Of a stretch of DNA of 64,000 nucleotides, positions 19,083-28,854 are shown in pieces. The translations under genes and the position numbers were made by a program. The DNA is from Buttiauxella warmboldiae. Lineage in GTDB: Bacteria > Pseudomonadota > Gammaproteobacteria > Enterobacterales > Enterobacteriaceae. Each line of letters starts with the position of its first letter. Position 1 is the first letter of the stretch. A model generated the notes under the pieces. That model saw only the letters and a list, made by a program, of their open reading frames with translations, ran no database searches and was not told the origin of the DNA. The stretch is from NCBI RefSeq assembly GCF_003818135.1, contig NZ_RPOH01000026.1:1-64000 (forward strand), in the 5' to 3' direction.

Positions 19083-20926
19083 TTATTGCAACCGCCGGGC
19101 ATGTTGACCACGGCAAAACCACCCTGCTGCAGGCCTTAACCGGCGTGAATGCTGACCGTCTGCCGGAAGAGAAAAAGCGCGGCATGACCATCGACCTGGG
19201 CTACGCTTACTGGCCACAGCCCGACGGCCGAATTCCCGGTTTCATCGACGTGCCAGGGCATGAAAAATTCCTCGCCAATATGCTGGCAGGCGTAGGGGGT
19301 ATTGACCATGCGCTGCTGGTCGTCGCCTGCGACGATGGCGTGATGGCTCAAACCCGTGAGCATCTTGCCATTTTGCAATTAACCGGCAAACCGTCGCTGA
19401 CCGTGGCTTTAACCAAAGCCGACCGGGTGAGCGAAGCGCGTATCGATGAAGTCCGTGAATCAGTGCTGGAAACGGTCAAAGAATTTGGCTGGCAAGATGC
19501 TGCTTTGTTTGTCACCGCAGCCACCAGCGGCATCGGCATTGATGAGCTGCGCGCTCACCTGCTTGCGCTACCGGAACGCCCTCATCCGCGCCACCATCGC
19601 TTCCGCCTCGCCATTGACCGCGCATTTACGGTGAAAGGCGCAGGTCTGGTGGTCACCGGTACCGCGTTAAGCGGCGAAGTCAACATTGGCGACACGCTGT
19701 GGTTAACCGGCGCCGATAAGCCGATGCGCGTGCGCGGCCTGCATGCGCAAAACAGCAAAACAGAAACGGCGTCTGCCGGGCAACGTATCGCTCTGAATAT
19801 CAGCGGTGATGCGGAAAAAATGGAGATCAAACGCGGCGACTGGTTACTGGCGCAACGACCACTCCAGCCGGTGGAGCGCGTAATTGTTCAACTACAAAGC
19901 CATGCACCGCTGCAGCAGTGGCAACCGCTGCATATTCATCATGCCGCAAGCCACGTCACCGGGCGTATCTCGCTGCTGGAAGATGACCTGGCTGAACTGG
20001 TGTTGGATGTTCCGCTGTGGCTTGCAGACAACGACCGCCTGGTACTACGTGATATCAGCGCCCGCGCCACTCTTGCCGGTGCGCGAGCCATTCTTCTGCA
20101 TGCCCCACGTCGCGGCAAGCGCCAGCCTGCATTTTTGAACTGGCTACACCAGTTAAAACAGGCAGAAAACGATCGGTTTGCGCTCGACATTCATTTGCAG
20201 CGTAGCGCCGTGACATTGCCGGATTTCTCCTGGGCGCGGCAGCTCACCTCCCAGGGTTTGCAGGAGCTGCTGAACAGAAGCGATTATCTGCGCGCGGGCA
20301 ACAGCCTGCTTAGCGAGGCGCTTGCCGCACGCTGGCAGCAGAAACTGCTGGATGCCCTCGAGCGCTATCATCAACAGCATGACGACCAGCCAGGCCCCGG
20401 GCGCGAGCGCCTGCGCCGCATGGCGTTGCCTGGCGAAGACGAACCGCTGGTTCTGGCGTTAATCGAGAAAATGCGTCAGGAAGAGTTGCTCGCAAGTCGC
20501 CAGGGCTGGCTGCATCTTCCAGACCACAAACCGGGTTTCTCCGCCGAACAACTGGCGATATGGGAAAAAGTAGATGTGCTGTTTGGCGATGACCCGTGGT
20601 GGGTGCGCGATCTGGCGCGGGAAACGCAGCAAGATGAACAAACCATGCGCCAGTTGCTGCGCTTTGCCGCACAGCTCGGGCTGGTAACGGCGATCTTAAA
20701 AGATCGTTATTACCGCAACGATCGGATTCAAACCTTCGCTAATTTGATCCGCGAATTGGATCAAACGCAGGGCGCTACCAGCGCGGCGGATTTCCGTGAC
20801 AGTCTCGGCGTCGGTCGCAAACTTGCGGTGCAAATCCTCGAGTACTTTGACCGAATTGGCTTTACCCGCCGCCGTGGGAACGACCATTTGCTGCGTGATC
20901 AAGCCCTATTTATGACAGGAAAATAA
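19079..20926 (+). CDS. selB: Selenocysteine-specific elongation factor SelB
   Basis: GTPase that delivers selenocysteinyl-tRNA to UGA codons followed by a SECIS hairpin. It has 615 aa. The G1 motif GHVDHGKT is at residues 7-14, and other G-motifs are DVPGHEKF and TKADRV. The C-terminal third holds the winged-helix repeats that bind SECIS RNA ([55 protein letters not shown] is the last one). It starts with GTG inside the selA stop (GTGA). Start and length agree with E. coli SelB (614 aa). Confidence 0.97.
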   Translation: MIIATAGHVDHGKTTLLQALTGVNADRLPEEKKRGMTIDLGYAYWPQPDGRIPGFIDVPGHEKFLANMLAGVGGIDHALLVVACDDGVMAQTREHLAILQLTGKPSLTVALTKADRVSEARIDEVRESVLETVKEFGWQDAALFVTAATSGIGIDELRAHLLALPERPHPRHHRFRLAIDRAFTVKGAGLVVTGTALSGEVNIGDTLWLTGADKPMRVRGLHAQNSKTETASAGQRIALNISGDAEKMEIKRGDWLLAQRPLQPVERVIVQLQSHAPLQQWQPLHIHHAASHVTGRISLLEDDLAELVLDVPLWLADNDRLVLRDISARATLAGARAILLHAPRRGKRQPAFLNWLHQLKQAENDRFALDIHLQRSAVTLPDFSWARQLTSQGLQELLNRSDYLRAGNSLLSEALAARWQQKLLDALERYHQQHDDQPGPGRERLRRMALPGEDEPLVLALIEKMRQEELLASRQGWLHLPDHKPGFSAEQLAIWEKVDVLFGDDPWWVRDLARETQQDEQTMRQLLRFAAQLGLVTAILKDRYYRNDRIQTFANLIRELDQTQGATSAADFRDSLGVGRKLAVQILEYFDRIGFTRRRGNDHLLRDQALFMTGK

Positions 20927-20938
20927 ACCCTCCCCTAT

Positions 20939-20975
20939 AGCTACGTCACTGGAATAAACTCTCAGTGATGTAGTT
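20939..20975 (+). terminator. Probable terminator after selB
   Basis: AGCTACGTCACTG (20939-20951) pairs with CAGTGATGTAGTT (20963-20975), allowing G-T pairs, around an 11-base loop. It lies 12 bases after the selB stop and is followed by an AT-rich stretch (ATCTATATG). It probably ends the selAB message and separates it from yiaY. Confidence 0.55.
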
Positions 20976-21124
20976 ATCTATATGATATATAAAATATTAT
21001 AAACAACACCAATGCCAGGCTGATTATTTTTGCGGCTTCGATTACATTTAGCGGCTATTGAACTTTAATTTTCCGTTTAGAGGAATATGTTGTCAGCAAT
21101 CATCATTAACTAAGGGAAGTTATT

Positions 21125-22276
21125 ATGGCTGCTACCACATTTTTTATCCCTTCCGTCAACATCATCGGCACCCACTGCCTGGACGATGCATTAAATCACC
21201 TGCGCGAATACGGCATGCAGCGCGCCTTAATCGTCACCGATATCACGCTCTCAGCTCAGGGCCTGGCGAAAAACCTGCAGCAGGCCCTGGCAAGCCGCAA
21301 TATTCAAAGCTTCGTCTTTGACGGCACTCACCCTAACCCCACCACCAGCAACGTTGAAGCCGGGCTGGCACTGCTGTGCCAGCATCATTGCGACTGCGTG
21401 ATTTCGCTAGGCGGCGGCTCACCTCATGACTGCGCCAAAGGCATTGCGCTGGTGGCGACCAATGGCGGAAAAATTAGTGATTACGAAGGCGTCGATCGTT
21501 CTCAACACCCACAGCTGCCGCTCGTTGCTATCAATACCACAGCAGGCACCGCCTCAGAAATGACGCGCTTTTGTATCATCACTGATGAAAAGCGCCACAT
21601 TAAAATGGCGATTGTCGATAAGCATGTCACACCCATCCTGTCCGTTAACGACTCTGCACTGATGGTCGGTATGCCGCAATCGTTAACCGCCGCGACCGGT
21701 ATGGACGCTCTGACTCATGCGATCGAAGCTTACGTTTCGATTGCCGCAACGCCCATTACCGATGCCTGTGCGCTCAAAGCGATCGCCATGATCTGCCGCT
21801 CCCTGCCTGTCGCAGTAGCCCATGGCGATAACACACAAGCACGTGAAGAGATGGCCTATGCGCAGTTCCTTGCAGGCATGGCATTTAATAATGCCTCTCT
21901 AGGTTATGTTCATGCGATGGCCCACCAGCTTGGTGGCTTCTACGATTTACCACACGGCGTATGCAATGCAGTCCTGCTACCCTACGTGCAGCAATTTAAT
22001 AGCTCTGCCGCCGCGGGACGCCTGCGGGATGTTGCCGCTGCAATGGGGGTGGAGGTGACAAACATGTCCGATGCTGAAGGTGCTCAAGTCTGTATCAGCG
22101 CCATTCAGGAGCTGGCAAGCAGCGTCAATATACCCGCCGGTCTGCGCCAGCTGGGCGTGAAAGAAAAAGATATTGCCGAACTGGCGACCAACGCCCTGAA
22201 AGATGCCTGCGGATTGACCAATCCAGTACAAGCGACACATGAAGAGATCGTGGCTATTTATCTGGCAGCAATGTAA
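21125..22276 (+). CDS. yiaY: Iron-containing alcohol dehydrogenase YiaY
   Basis: Group III, Fe-dependent alcohol dehydrogenase of 383 aa, close to E. coli YiaY. The NAD site [11 protein letters not shown], the [15 protein letters not shown] stretch and the metal ligands in [34 protein letters not shown] are present. It should oxidise short-chain alcohols or reduce aldehydes; the physiological substrate is not known. The ATG at 21125 follows AAGGGAAG. In E. coli it lies between selB and aldB; here a foreign-looking gene separates it from aldB. Confidence 0.93.
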   Translation: MAATTFFIPSVNIIGTHCLDDALNHLREYGMQRALIVTDITLSAQGLAKNLQQALASRNIQSFVFDGTHPNPTTSNVEAGLALLCQHHCDCVISLGGGSPHDCAKGIALVATNGGKISDYEGVDRSQHPQLPLVAINTTAGTASEMTRFCIITDEKRHIKMAIVDKHVTPILSVNDSALMVGMPQSLTAATGMDALTHAIEAYVSIAATPITDACALKAIAMICRSLPVAVAHGDNTQAREEMAYAQFLAGMAFNNASLGYVHAMAHQLGGFYDLPHGVCNAVLLPYVQQFNSSAAAGRLRDVAAAMGVEVTNMSDAEGAQVCISAIQELASSVNIPAGLRQLGVKEKDIAELATNALKDACGLTNPVQATHEEIVAIYLAAM

Positions 22277-22290
22277 CGCACAGCAAACAG

Positions 22291-22323
22291 AAACCTTCTC
22301 TATCTATATGGAGAAGGTTTTAT
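22291..22323 (+). terminator. Rho-independent terminator of yiaY
   Basis: AAACCTTCTC (22291-22300) and GAGAAGGTTT (22311-22320) form a perfect 10-bp stem followed by TTTATT, 15 bases after the yiaY stop. Confidence 0.8.
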
Positions 22324-22472
22324 TGTAAAGCTAACAAGAATCTTGAACACCAGAGAAATCGATAAAAAATTAGCTTAATTAGACTATTACGTTGATCAAA
22401 GTGATGTATATCAAGTTTTTATTTTCCTGCATAAAGGAGTATCAATGGATACCCATTTTTGAGGCATAACCC

Positions 22473-23552
22473 ATGGATTTTATGGAAAAATTAAATACAC
22501 TTTCGGAAAAAATAAAACAACAAGCAAGTGCAATTCAAACTGAAGAAGCAACAAAAACAGCATTTGTGATGCCATTTATCCATAATGTATTAGGTTATGA
22601 TGTTTTTGATCCCACTGAAGTTGTTCCTGAGTTTATCTGTGATGTGGGAACTAAAAAAGGTGAAAAGATCGATTATGCTATTTTTAAAAATGGCGAAGTG
22701 CAAATTCTTATTGAATGTAAAAAAATAGGTGATGCGCTCAATCTAAACCACGCATCACAATTATTCAGATATTTTCACGTCACAAATGCACGTATTTCCA
22801 TTCTAACTAATGGTCAAGTTTATAAATTTTTCACCGATCTTGATTCTCCTAATAAAATGGATGAAAAACCTTTTCTTGAATTCGATTTATTAGATATTGA
22901 TGAGTATGTGCTACCAGAATTACGCAAACTAACTAAATCTGCATTTGATGTTGAATCGATTATTAATGCTGCAGGTGAGCTGAAATATGTTAGTCAAATT
23001 AAAAAATTAATTAATGCTCAATTTTCTACTCCTGATGAAGACTTTGTCCGATTCTTCGCATCAAGAGTCTATGACGGAATTATCACACAAAAAGTTCGTG
23101 ATTCTTTTACAGCGCTAACAAAAAAAGCAACGACTCAGTTCTTAAATGATCAGATAAACGAAAGGTTAAAATCGGCCATGAACGGGATACAAGTTCCTGT
23201 AGTGGCTTCAGAAACATCACCTGAACCATACAATGGAGAGCAAGAAGTTTCTGATGAGAACGAAATCCAGACTACACTTGAGGAGCTTGAGGGCTACCAC
23301 ATCGTTAAATCAATAGTACGCACAGTAGTTGAGGCAGGGCGAATCAGCCAGCGAGATACGAAAAGCTATTTTGGTATTTTACTTGATGATAATAATCGCA
23401 AACCAATATGCCGCTTACATTTCAATCGCAATCAAAAATACATTGGTATTTTTGATGCAGATAAAAATGAAACTCGTCATCCAATAACATCTTTAGACGA
23501 TATCTACCAGCACGCGGATATTTTGAAATCAACGGCCTGTTTGTACGATTAA
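22473..23552 (+). CDS. Solitary HsdR-N-type nuclease-like protein
   Basis: Protein of 359 aa whose first half resembles the N-terminal nuclease domain of type I restriction HsdR subunits. A PD-(D/E)xK-like core is visible: Asp68 in GEKIDYAIF and Glu81-x-Lys83 in ILIECKK. There is no helicase domain and no methylase or specificity gene nearby. A linker (about 236-272, acidic) leads to a small C-terminal domain (YHIVKSIVRTVVEAGRIS). The gene is clearly richer in A and T than its neighbours and separates yiaY from aldB, so it was probably acquired. The start at 22473 has GAGG upstream; Met4 is an alternative. Its function, defence or otherwise, is unknown. Confidence 0.8.
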   Translation: MDFMEKLNTLSEKIKQQASAIQTEEATKTAFVMPFIHNVLGYDVFDPTEVVPEFICDVGTKKGEKIDYAIFKNGEVQILIECKKIGDALNLNHASQLFRYFHVTNARISILTNGQVYKFFTDLDSPNKMDEKPFLEFDLLDIDEYVLPELRKLTKSAFDVESIINAAGELKYVSQIKKLINAQFSTPDEDFVRFFASRVYDGIITQKVRDSFTALTKKATTQFLNDQINERLKSAMNGIQVPVVASETSPEPYNGEQEVSDENEIQTTLEELEGYHIVKSIVRTVVEAGRISQRDTKSYFGILLDDNNRKPICRLHFNRNQKYIGIFDADKNETRHPITSLDDIYQHADILKSTACLYD

Positions 23553-23586
23553 TTTCGCACTCACTTTATTTAACAATGCTATTAGA

Positions 23587-23614
23587 ATCCCTTTCCTGAA
23601 TAGAGGAAAGGGAT
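23587..23614. terminator. Bidirectional hairpin between converging genes
   Basis: ATCCCTTTCCT (23587-23597) and AGGAAAGGGAT (23604-23614) form a perfect 11-bp stem with a 6-base loop, between the HsdR-N-type gene and aldB. It lacks a strong T-run but is well placed to stop transcripts from both sides. Confidence 0.65.
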
Positions 23615-23620
23615 CCACCA

Positions 23621-25159
23621 TCAGAACAACCCTAATGGCTTATCGGAATAGCTCACCAGCAGGCACTTGGTTTGCTGATAATGGTCCAGCATCATTTTAT
23701 GGGTTTCACGCCCGATACCGGATTGTTTGTAGCCACCGAACGCAGCATGGGCCGGATAAGCGTGGTAACAGTTAGTCCATACCCGCCCCGCCTGAATCCC
23801 GCGGCCCATTTTATAGGCCAGATTGCCGTTGCGGCTCCAGACGCCCGCCCCCAGGCCATATTCGGTATCGTTCGCCAGCTCCAGCGCCTCTTCCATCGTT
23901 TTAAAGGTCGTCACCGCGAGCACGGGTCCGAAGATCTCTTCCTGGAAAACGCGCATGTTATTTTTGCCAAACAGAATAGTTGGCTCAAGGTAGTAGCCCG
24001 CTTGCAGATCGCCATCCAGTATTTTACGGCGCCCGCCGGTCAGCACATCTGCGCCCTCTTTTTTACCGATATCAATATAGTTCAGAATGGTTTCCATCTG
24101 CCCCTGGGATACCTGCGCGCCCATCTGTGTGTTCACATCCAGCGGGTTTCCACTGCGGATCGATTCCACCCGGCGGATGGCGCGTTCCATAAAGCGTTCG
24201 TAAATAGATTCCTGCACCAGTGCGCGGCTCGGGCAGGTGCAAACTTCGCCCTGGTTGAAGGCAAACAGCGCAAAACCTTCCAGCGCTTTGTCGAAGAAGG
24301 CATCCTCTTCGTCCATCACATCAGCAAAGAAGATATTCGGGGATTTGCCGCCCAGCTCCAGCGTGACCGGGATAATGTTCCGGGTGGCATACTGCATGAT
24401 CTGCTGGCCCACTTCGGTAGAGCCGGTGAACGCCACTTTAGCGATGCGTTTTGAAGTTGCCAGATATTCGCCGATTTCCCCTCCGGCACCGTTCACCACG
24501 TTAATCACGCCTGGCGGCAGTAAATCACCCACCAGCTCCATCAATAACAGGACCGACAGCGGGGTTAAGCGTGCCGGTTTGAGCACAATGCAGTTACCTG
24601 CCGCCAGCGCCGGAGCCATCTTCCAGCTCGCCATCAGCAGTGGGAAGTTCCACGGAATAATCTGCGCGACCACACCAAGCGGTTCATGGAAGTGATACGC
24701 CACCGTGTCGCCGTCAACTTCGCTGATCCCACCTTCTTGCGCACGAATACAGGAGGCAAAATAGCGGAAATGGTCGATAGCCAGAGGCACGTCTGCGCCG
24801 CTGGTTTCACGAATCGGCTTGCCGTTATCCCAGGTTTCCGCCGCCGCCAGCAGCTCGATGTTCTGCTCCATGCGATCGGCAATTTTTAGCAGGATATTGG
24901 CGCGCTCCTGCACGGGCATGCTGCCCCAGGCGGCTTTCGCATCGTGCGCGGCATCAAGCGCCAAATCAATATCGCCTTTGCTGGAGCTGGCAATCTCGCA
25001 TAGCCGCTGACCGGTGACCGGGGTCAGGTTTTCGTCATATTTGCCGTCGACCGGTGGAACCCATTGGCCACCAATAAAGTTGTCGTAACGCGGTTTAAGC
25101 TTGAGCGGAAAACCATACTCGCCCGGGATAATGCGGGTATCGGGAGGATTATTTGTCAT
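23621..25159 (-). CDS. aldB: Aldehyde dehydrogenase B
   Basis: NAD(P)-dependent aldehyde dehydrogenase of 512 aa that oxidises acetaldehyde and similar aldehydes to acids; identical in length to E. coli AldB. It begins [20 protein letters not shown] and carries [11 protein letters not shown] with the general-base Glu, and [14 protein letters not shown] with the catalytic Cys. The ATG at 25159 follows AAGGAG; a frame reaching 25258 lacks a start site. In E. coli the gene is under CRP, Fis and sigma-S control; I did not recognise clear sites here. Confidence 0.96.
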   Translation of the reverse strand: MTNNPPDTRIIPGEYGFPLKLKPRYDNFIGGQWVPPVDGKYDENLTPVTGQRLCEIASSSKGDIDLALDAAHDAKAAWGSMPVQERANILLKIADRMEQNIELLAAAETWDNGKPIRETSGADVPLAIDHFRYFASCIRAQEGGISEVDGDTVAYHFHEPLGVVAQIIPWNFPLLMASWKMAPALAAGNCIVLKPARLTPLSVLLLMELVGDLLPPGVINVVNGAGGEIGEYLATSKRIAKVAFTGSTEVGQQIMQYATRNIIPVTLELGGKSPNIFFADVMDEEDAFFDKALEGFALFAFNQGEVCTCPSRALVQESIYERFMERAIRRVESIRSGNPLDVNTQMGAQVSQGQMETILNYIDIGKKEGADVLTGGRRKILDGDLQAGYYLEPTILFGKNNMRVFQEEIFGPVLAVTTFKTMEEALELANDTEYGLGAGVWSRNGNLAYKMGRGIQAGRVWTNCYHAYPAHAAFGGYKQSGIGRETHKMMLDHYQQTKCLLVSYSDKPLGLF

Positions 25160-25348
25160 CTTAGTCTCCTTGTCGGTTTGCACTCTCAAGCGTAGTCGTC
25201 GGCGCGGGTTTCTTCGCCAGTGTTTAAGCGCTTTACGACGCAGGTCACGGATTGGCAATGAGCGGATTAGGAGTAATCAGCCTGCAGGTTATGGGTTTTG
25301 ATACATACTTAAAGTTTACCTTTTCCCGTTTCGCTACAAGGATTGCTC

Positions 25349-26221
25349 ATGCGCCTGTTTATCAGTTTCGATGTAGGCGGTACCCATGTGAAGCATGGTT
25401 TATTCACCGAAGAGGGGGAGGTGCTGATCGCCGAAGAGTATGATACCCACTACGACCGCCAGCAGTTTCTGAATGCCTGGCAAAGCGTGGTGGCGGGATA
25501 CAGGCAACATAATGAAATTGCGGGTATTGCTATCAGCTTCCCCGGCTATATCAATCCCCATACCGGAAATGTCCCTAAGGCAGGAGCGCTGGAGTTCCTG
25601 GATGGCAGCAATTTGCTGGAGATTTTTGGTGAGCTGACGGACCTTCCCATTACCGTAGAAAACGATGCAAACTGCGCCGCACTCGGCGAAATGTGGCTCG
25701 GTGCAGGTAACGAATATGATTCGCTGGTCTGCGTGACGATTGGCACCGGCATCGGCGGCGGCATTATCGTCGATCGCGAATTGATGCGTGGCTCGCACTT
25801 CCGCGCCGGGGAGTTCGGCGTGTTGCCGGTCGGCAAATATGGCGAAGATATGCATCAGCTGGCGTCGGCCAGGGGGCTGATGGAAGCCTGTCGACGTGAA
25901 ATGAATATTCCCGCAGAAGAAAAAATCCACGGCAAAGAGATCTTTGCCCGCGCCGAAACGGATCTGCATATTCAGGGGGTTATCGACAACTGGGTGAAGC
26001 ATCTGGCACGTGGGATTTATAGCGTGGTATCGCTATTTGATCCGCAGGCCATTTTACTGGGCGGCGGCGTCAGTACCCAACCGATGCTCTATCCCATGCT
26101 GGAGCGCCACCTGGAAGGATTTAAATTCTGGGACGTGCTGAAAGTGCCGATTCGCCCCTGCAAACTGGGGAATAAAGCGGGGATGCTGGGTGCCGTCTGG
26201 CTGGCAAAACAGAAGCCATAA
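25349..26221 (+). CDS. ROK-family sugar kinase or regulator
   Basis: Protein of 290 aa with the ROK fold. The ATP-binding motifs SFDVGGTHVKHG and VENDANCAALGE, and GTGIGGGIIVD, are present. It has no helix-turn-helix at the N-terminus, so it is more likely a sugar kinase than a repressor. The Cys-rich zinc motif of many ROK kinases (CxCGxxGC) is missing; the corresponding stretch reads GVLPVGKYGEDMHQLASARGLMEACRRE. That pattern is seen in ROK kinases that use beta-glucosides or other sugars. The ATG at 25349 is preferred to a TTG two codons earlier. It is divergent from aldB. Confidence 0.8.
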   Translation: MRLFISFDVGGTHVKHGLFTEEGEVLIAEEYDTHYDRQQFLNAWQSVVAGYRQHNEIAGIAISFPGYINPHTGNVPKAGALEFLDGSNLLEIFGELTDLPITVENDANCAALGEMWLGAGNEYDSLVCVTIGTGIGGGIIVDRELMRGSHFRAGEFGVLPVGKYGEDMHQLASARGLMEACRREMNIPAEEKIHGKEIFARAETDLHIQGVIDNWVKHLARGIYSVVSLFDPQAILLGGGVSTQPMLYPMLERHLEGFKFWDVLKVPIRPCKLGNKAGMLGAVWLAKQKP

Positions 26222-26225
26222 CGCC

Positions 26226-26251
26226 AAAAAAAACCCGGCAAAGATGCCGGG
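26226..26251 (-). terminator. Rho-independent terminator of the OmpA-like gene
   Basis: CCCGGCA (26234-26240) and TGCCGGG (26245-26251) form a 7-bp GC stem with a 4-base loop. On the - strand it is followed by eight Ts (A-run at 26226-26233). It therefore ends the leftward OmpA-like transcript about 66 bases after its stop, and could stop the ROK gene as well. Confidence 0.85.
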
Positions 26252-26316
26252 CAACGTATTCAGGCGCTTCTCTCTGTGCAGCGTGCATTTGCACCGCATG
26301 CGCTGACGAATAATGC

Positions 26317-27363
26317 TTACTGCTCGCCCGCAATCTCAACCACTACGCGACGATCTGGCGCCAGGCAGTCAACAAGCTGGGATTTCGGCATATGGCTGTC
26401 GCAGCTGCTGCCGGTGACGGAATCGCTTTCACCACGCCCCTGCGCATGCACGCTTTGAACTGACATTCCTTGTGCTACCAGCGCATCAACGACGGCTTGC
26501 GCACGTTGCGCAGAAAGCTGCTGGTTGTAATCGGCCGCTCCCAGGCGGTCACTGTAGCCGACGACCGTTGTCGCACTGTTTTTCGCCGCCTGCATCTCAG
26601 GGCTGTGATACAGCTGCTGAATTGCCCCATGGCCCTCTGCGGTCAGCTGCGCTGAGTTAAAGCCAAACAGCACATCAGATTTCAGATTGAATTTTTTCAC
26701 TTCAGGCACTGCCGCCGCTGGCGCTGCAGCAGGGGCGATAACGGCGTCATCATGCTGGCCAAAGCGATAGACAATGCCCGCTGATACAGAGCTTACATCG
26801 CTGCTGATGCCAATCTGGTTAGCGTTGCCCACATTGCTGACCCACTGGTATTCCAGACGGCCAGCCCAGTTTTTAGTAAAGGCATATTCAGTACCGAGCG
26901 CGGCCAGCGGGCGCACACCGGTTTCAAAGTTGTTATGGCCCGCATTATTGGTTTCGGCGCGGTAACCCATCACACCTGCGCGACCGTAAATATCCCAGCT
27001 ATCCGTCAGGCCGTAGCTGGCTTTCACAGAGAGCTGCAGGCCCTGGCTCTTCATTTTCGCGCCCGCGACGCCGTTGTTGCCGTTAATGCCCATATTCCCA
27101 AGGTAGTCGTAGCCACCTTCAACGGCTAACCACGGAAGCACCTGATAACCGGCAAACACGCCGCCGCTGGCGTTGTCTTTATCGAAATCAAAGTCGGTGG
27201 CGCTGCTGGCGTTATCGCTGAAGTTTTTATCGCCGCTGGCATCAAAATAGTGCGACCAGCCCATTTTAGCGCCGCCGTACCAGGTGTTCGCATCTGCCGC
27301 AGCAAATACGTTAGAAACGGCGCAGACATTCAGCACGATTAAAGCGACAAGAGTCTTTTTCAT
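26317..27363 (-). CDS. OmpA-family outer-membrane protein (OmpA paralogue)
   Basis: Outer-membrane protein of 348 aa, with the same architecture as OmpA (346 aa in E. coli). A signal peptide is cleaved after about Ala21 (CAVSNVFA). The next 170 residues form the 8-strand barrel (NTWYGGAKMGWSHY; ending AGIVYRFGQ), then an Ala-Pro linker (APAAAPAAAVPEV) and the peptidoglycan-binding OmpA C-domain (LKSDVLFGFNSAQLTAEG; VVGYSDRLGAADYNQQLSAQRAQ; CLAPDRRVVVEI). Loops differ from OmpA, and the context differs from that of ompA, so it is probably a second copy. The regulator gene next to it may control it. Confidence 0.88.
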   Translation of the reverse strand: MKKTLVALIVLNVCAVSNVFAAADANTWYGGAKMGWSHYFDASGDKNFSDNASSATDFDFDKDNASGGVFAGYQVLPWLAVEGGYDYLGNMGINGNNGVAGAKMKSQGLQLSVKASYGLTDSWDIYGRAGVMGYRAETNNAGHNNFETGVRPLAALGTEYAFTKNWAGRLEYQWVSNVGNANQIGISSDVSSVSAGIVYRFGQHDDAVIAPAAAPAAAVPEVKKFNLKSDVLFGFNSAQLTAEGHGAIQQLYHSPEMQAAKNSATTVVGYSDRLGAADYNQQLSAQRAQAVVDALVAQGMSVQSVHAQGRGESDSVTGSSCDSHMPKSQLVDCLAPDRRVVVEIAGEQ

Positions 27364-27575
27364 ATATTCCCTAACATATCCTAATATCTGAGCAAACGAC
27401 TCAGAATTAAATTGCCATAAGTTTGTTGACAGGAATAATAAGGCAAGAGTTCGCCCGCTTAAATTTCTAATAAGTTTATTTTTAAATAAATCCGGTTTGC
27501 CGCATCACTCTGTAATGGAGAAAAACCATTAACACGCTGGGCTAAAAAATAATAGCTTCACTTTTCGTGCTGCTA

Positions 27576-28205
27576 TCAAAATTTCTCAGGCAAATGCTTC
27601 ATAGCGATTAAATAACCGCCTCTTTTAACCTCAATATAGCTTCCTGACTTCAGCGCAAAGATAACATTGAGCACGCTGCTGCGTGATAAATGCGTTCTTT
27701 CCTGAATATACTCAAGAATAGAGGTGCGCATTCTTGTGGCGAGCGGCAGCTGAATCATCTCCTGTAAATGATCGCGAATCACAGAATAGGTGCGTTGCTG
27801 CACCACCAGGTCATTGCGGTAAAAGAGATAGCTATTAAAGTAGGCCAGGGTAATGGCGACGTCGCGCCACAGATTTTGCCGATCGAATATCTCCATCGCC
27901 TTGCCCACACCGACACGCAGTATGGTTGATGCGGTTTCGACACGCAGAATATGGCAGCGCAGCGATTGCAGTGATTCAGCCAGACCAAACAGATGTGAAT
28001 CATAGGCGCTGGCAATCACCAGCCCGTCGGTGGCGCGTAAAACCGAAACTTCCCCTTGCATAAAGAGATACAGTTGCGCTTCTCCTTTGTATTCCCAGTG
28101 CAATCTCTTGCGCGGCACCACATTTATTTCATGGCTTTCCGGCAGCAGCGCGGCGAGCAGGCGCTCAATTGAGTCATCCGGTTTGGCGGGGGCAGATAAC
28201 GGCAT
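27576..28205 (-). CDS. IprA-like (YaiV-type) CRP-fold regulator
   Basis: Predicted transcription factor of 209 aa. The first 125 residues look like a degenerate cyclic-nucleotide-binding barrel, and the C-terminus is a winged helix (LSRSSVLNVIFALKSGSYIEVKRGGYLIAMKHLP). The pattern, including RTHLSRSSV and the closing LPEKF, resembles E. coli YaiV/IprA, described as an inhibitor of oxidative-stress resistance in Salmonella. No cAMP-contacting residues are evident. It lies 212 bases upstream of the OmpA-like gene on the same strand, which suggests local control. The link is inference. Confidence 0.75.
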   Translation of the reverse strand: MPLSAPAKPDDSIERLLAALLPESHEINVVPRKRLHWEYKGEAQLYLFMQGEVSVLRATDGLVIASAYDSHLFGLAESLQSLRCHILRVETASTILRVGVGKAMEIFDRQNLWRDVAITLAYFNSYLFYRNDLVVQQRTYSVIRDHLQEMIQLPLATRMRTSILEYIQERTHLSRSSVLNVIFALKSGSYIEVKRGGYLIAMKHLPEKF

Positions 28206-28420
28206 CAGTTTTCCTCGGTCAATGATTTCACTTTGATTATAGCCATCATGACCGCAGTTTAAAAATAAATAAAATCCTCATGAAATGCGCCGCGTTCTTC
28301 TGCCATTACTGCAAACGAAATATTTATATAACCAGAAATACTTTATCCACACCTGAGATATACCAGAAGCGGGAAAAATTTATTTTCAATCAAATTAAAG
28401 CTGGGCTTAGAGCGGCCAGC

Positions 28421-28453
28421 AAAAACGGTGGGCAGCGTTAAGCTTGCCCACCG
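28421..28453 (-). terminator. Rho-independent terminator of yajD
   Basis: CGGTGGGC (28426-28433) and GCCCACCG (28446-28453) form a perfect 8-bp stem. On the - strand it is followed by five Ts (A-run at 28421-28425). It lies just after the yajD stop and closes the fhlA-yajD direction of transcription. Confidence 0.85.
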
Positions 28454-28458
28454 AATAA

Positions 28459-28806
28459 TTATTTCTTTTTATTAAGCAGCGATTTTAAATCCGCGAAGGG
28501 ATTATAGGTCGCTTCGCCGACCTCTTTTTGAGCGTCTTCACCCGCTACTACACGCGTGCCGTATTGGTCGGCTTCGGTGTATTTGGAATGCTCATGGTCG
28601 TGGCAGTACAGGCACAATAGCTCCCAGTTGCTGCCGTCTTCCGGGTTATTGGTATGATCATGGTCGATATGGTGAACCGTCAGCTCGCGCAGGTTTGAAT
28701 AAACAAACTCACGCGAACAGCGCCCGCATACCCACGGGTAGATTTTTAATGCTTTTTCACGATAGCCGCTTTCCAGCCGCGTGTAGTTTTTCGGGATCAG
28801 AGCCAT
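28459..28806 (-). CDS. yajD: HNH nuclease family protein YajD
   Basis: Small HNH-type protein of 115 aa, nearly the same as E. coli YajD. Two CxxC pairs (CGRC at about 29-32 and CLYC) flank the HNH core TVHHIDHDHTNNPEDGSNWELLC, so a zinc-stabilised beta-beta-alpha metal nuclease fold is expected. Its biological role is unknown. The ATG at 28806 matches the family start; the frame extends two codons further. It lies 48 bases downstream of fhlA on the same strand. In E. coli it is elsewhere, away from the hydrogenase genes. Confidence 0.93.
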   Translation of the reverse strand: MALIPKNYTRLESGYREKALKIYPWVCGRCSREFVYSNLRELTVHHIDHDHTNNPEDGSNWELLCLYCHDHEHSKYTEADQYGTRVVAGEDAQKEVGEATYNPFADLKSLLNKKK

Positions 28807-28854
28807 AGTCAACGCCTGTCAATTATACAAATCAGAGATATCACCAGTTTCCGG

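Noticed and set aside
17694-20926. tRNA(Sec) gene selC near selAB
   Set aside because: No cloverleaf with a long variable arm was seen around selA/selB; in E. coli it is also at another location.
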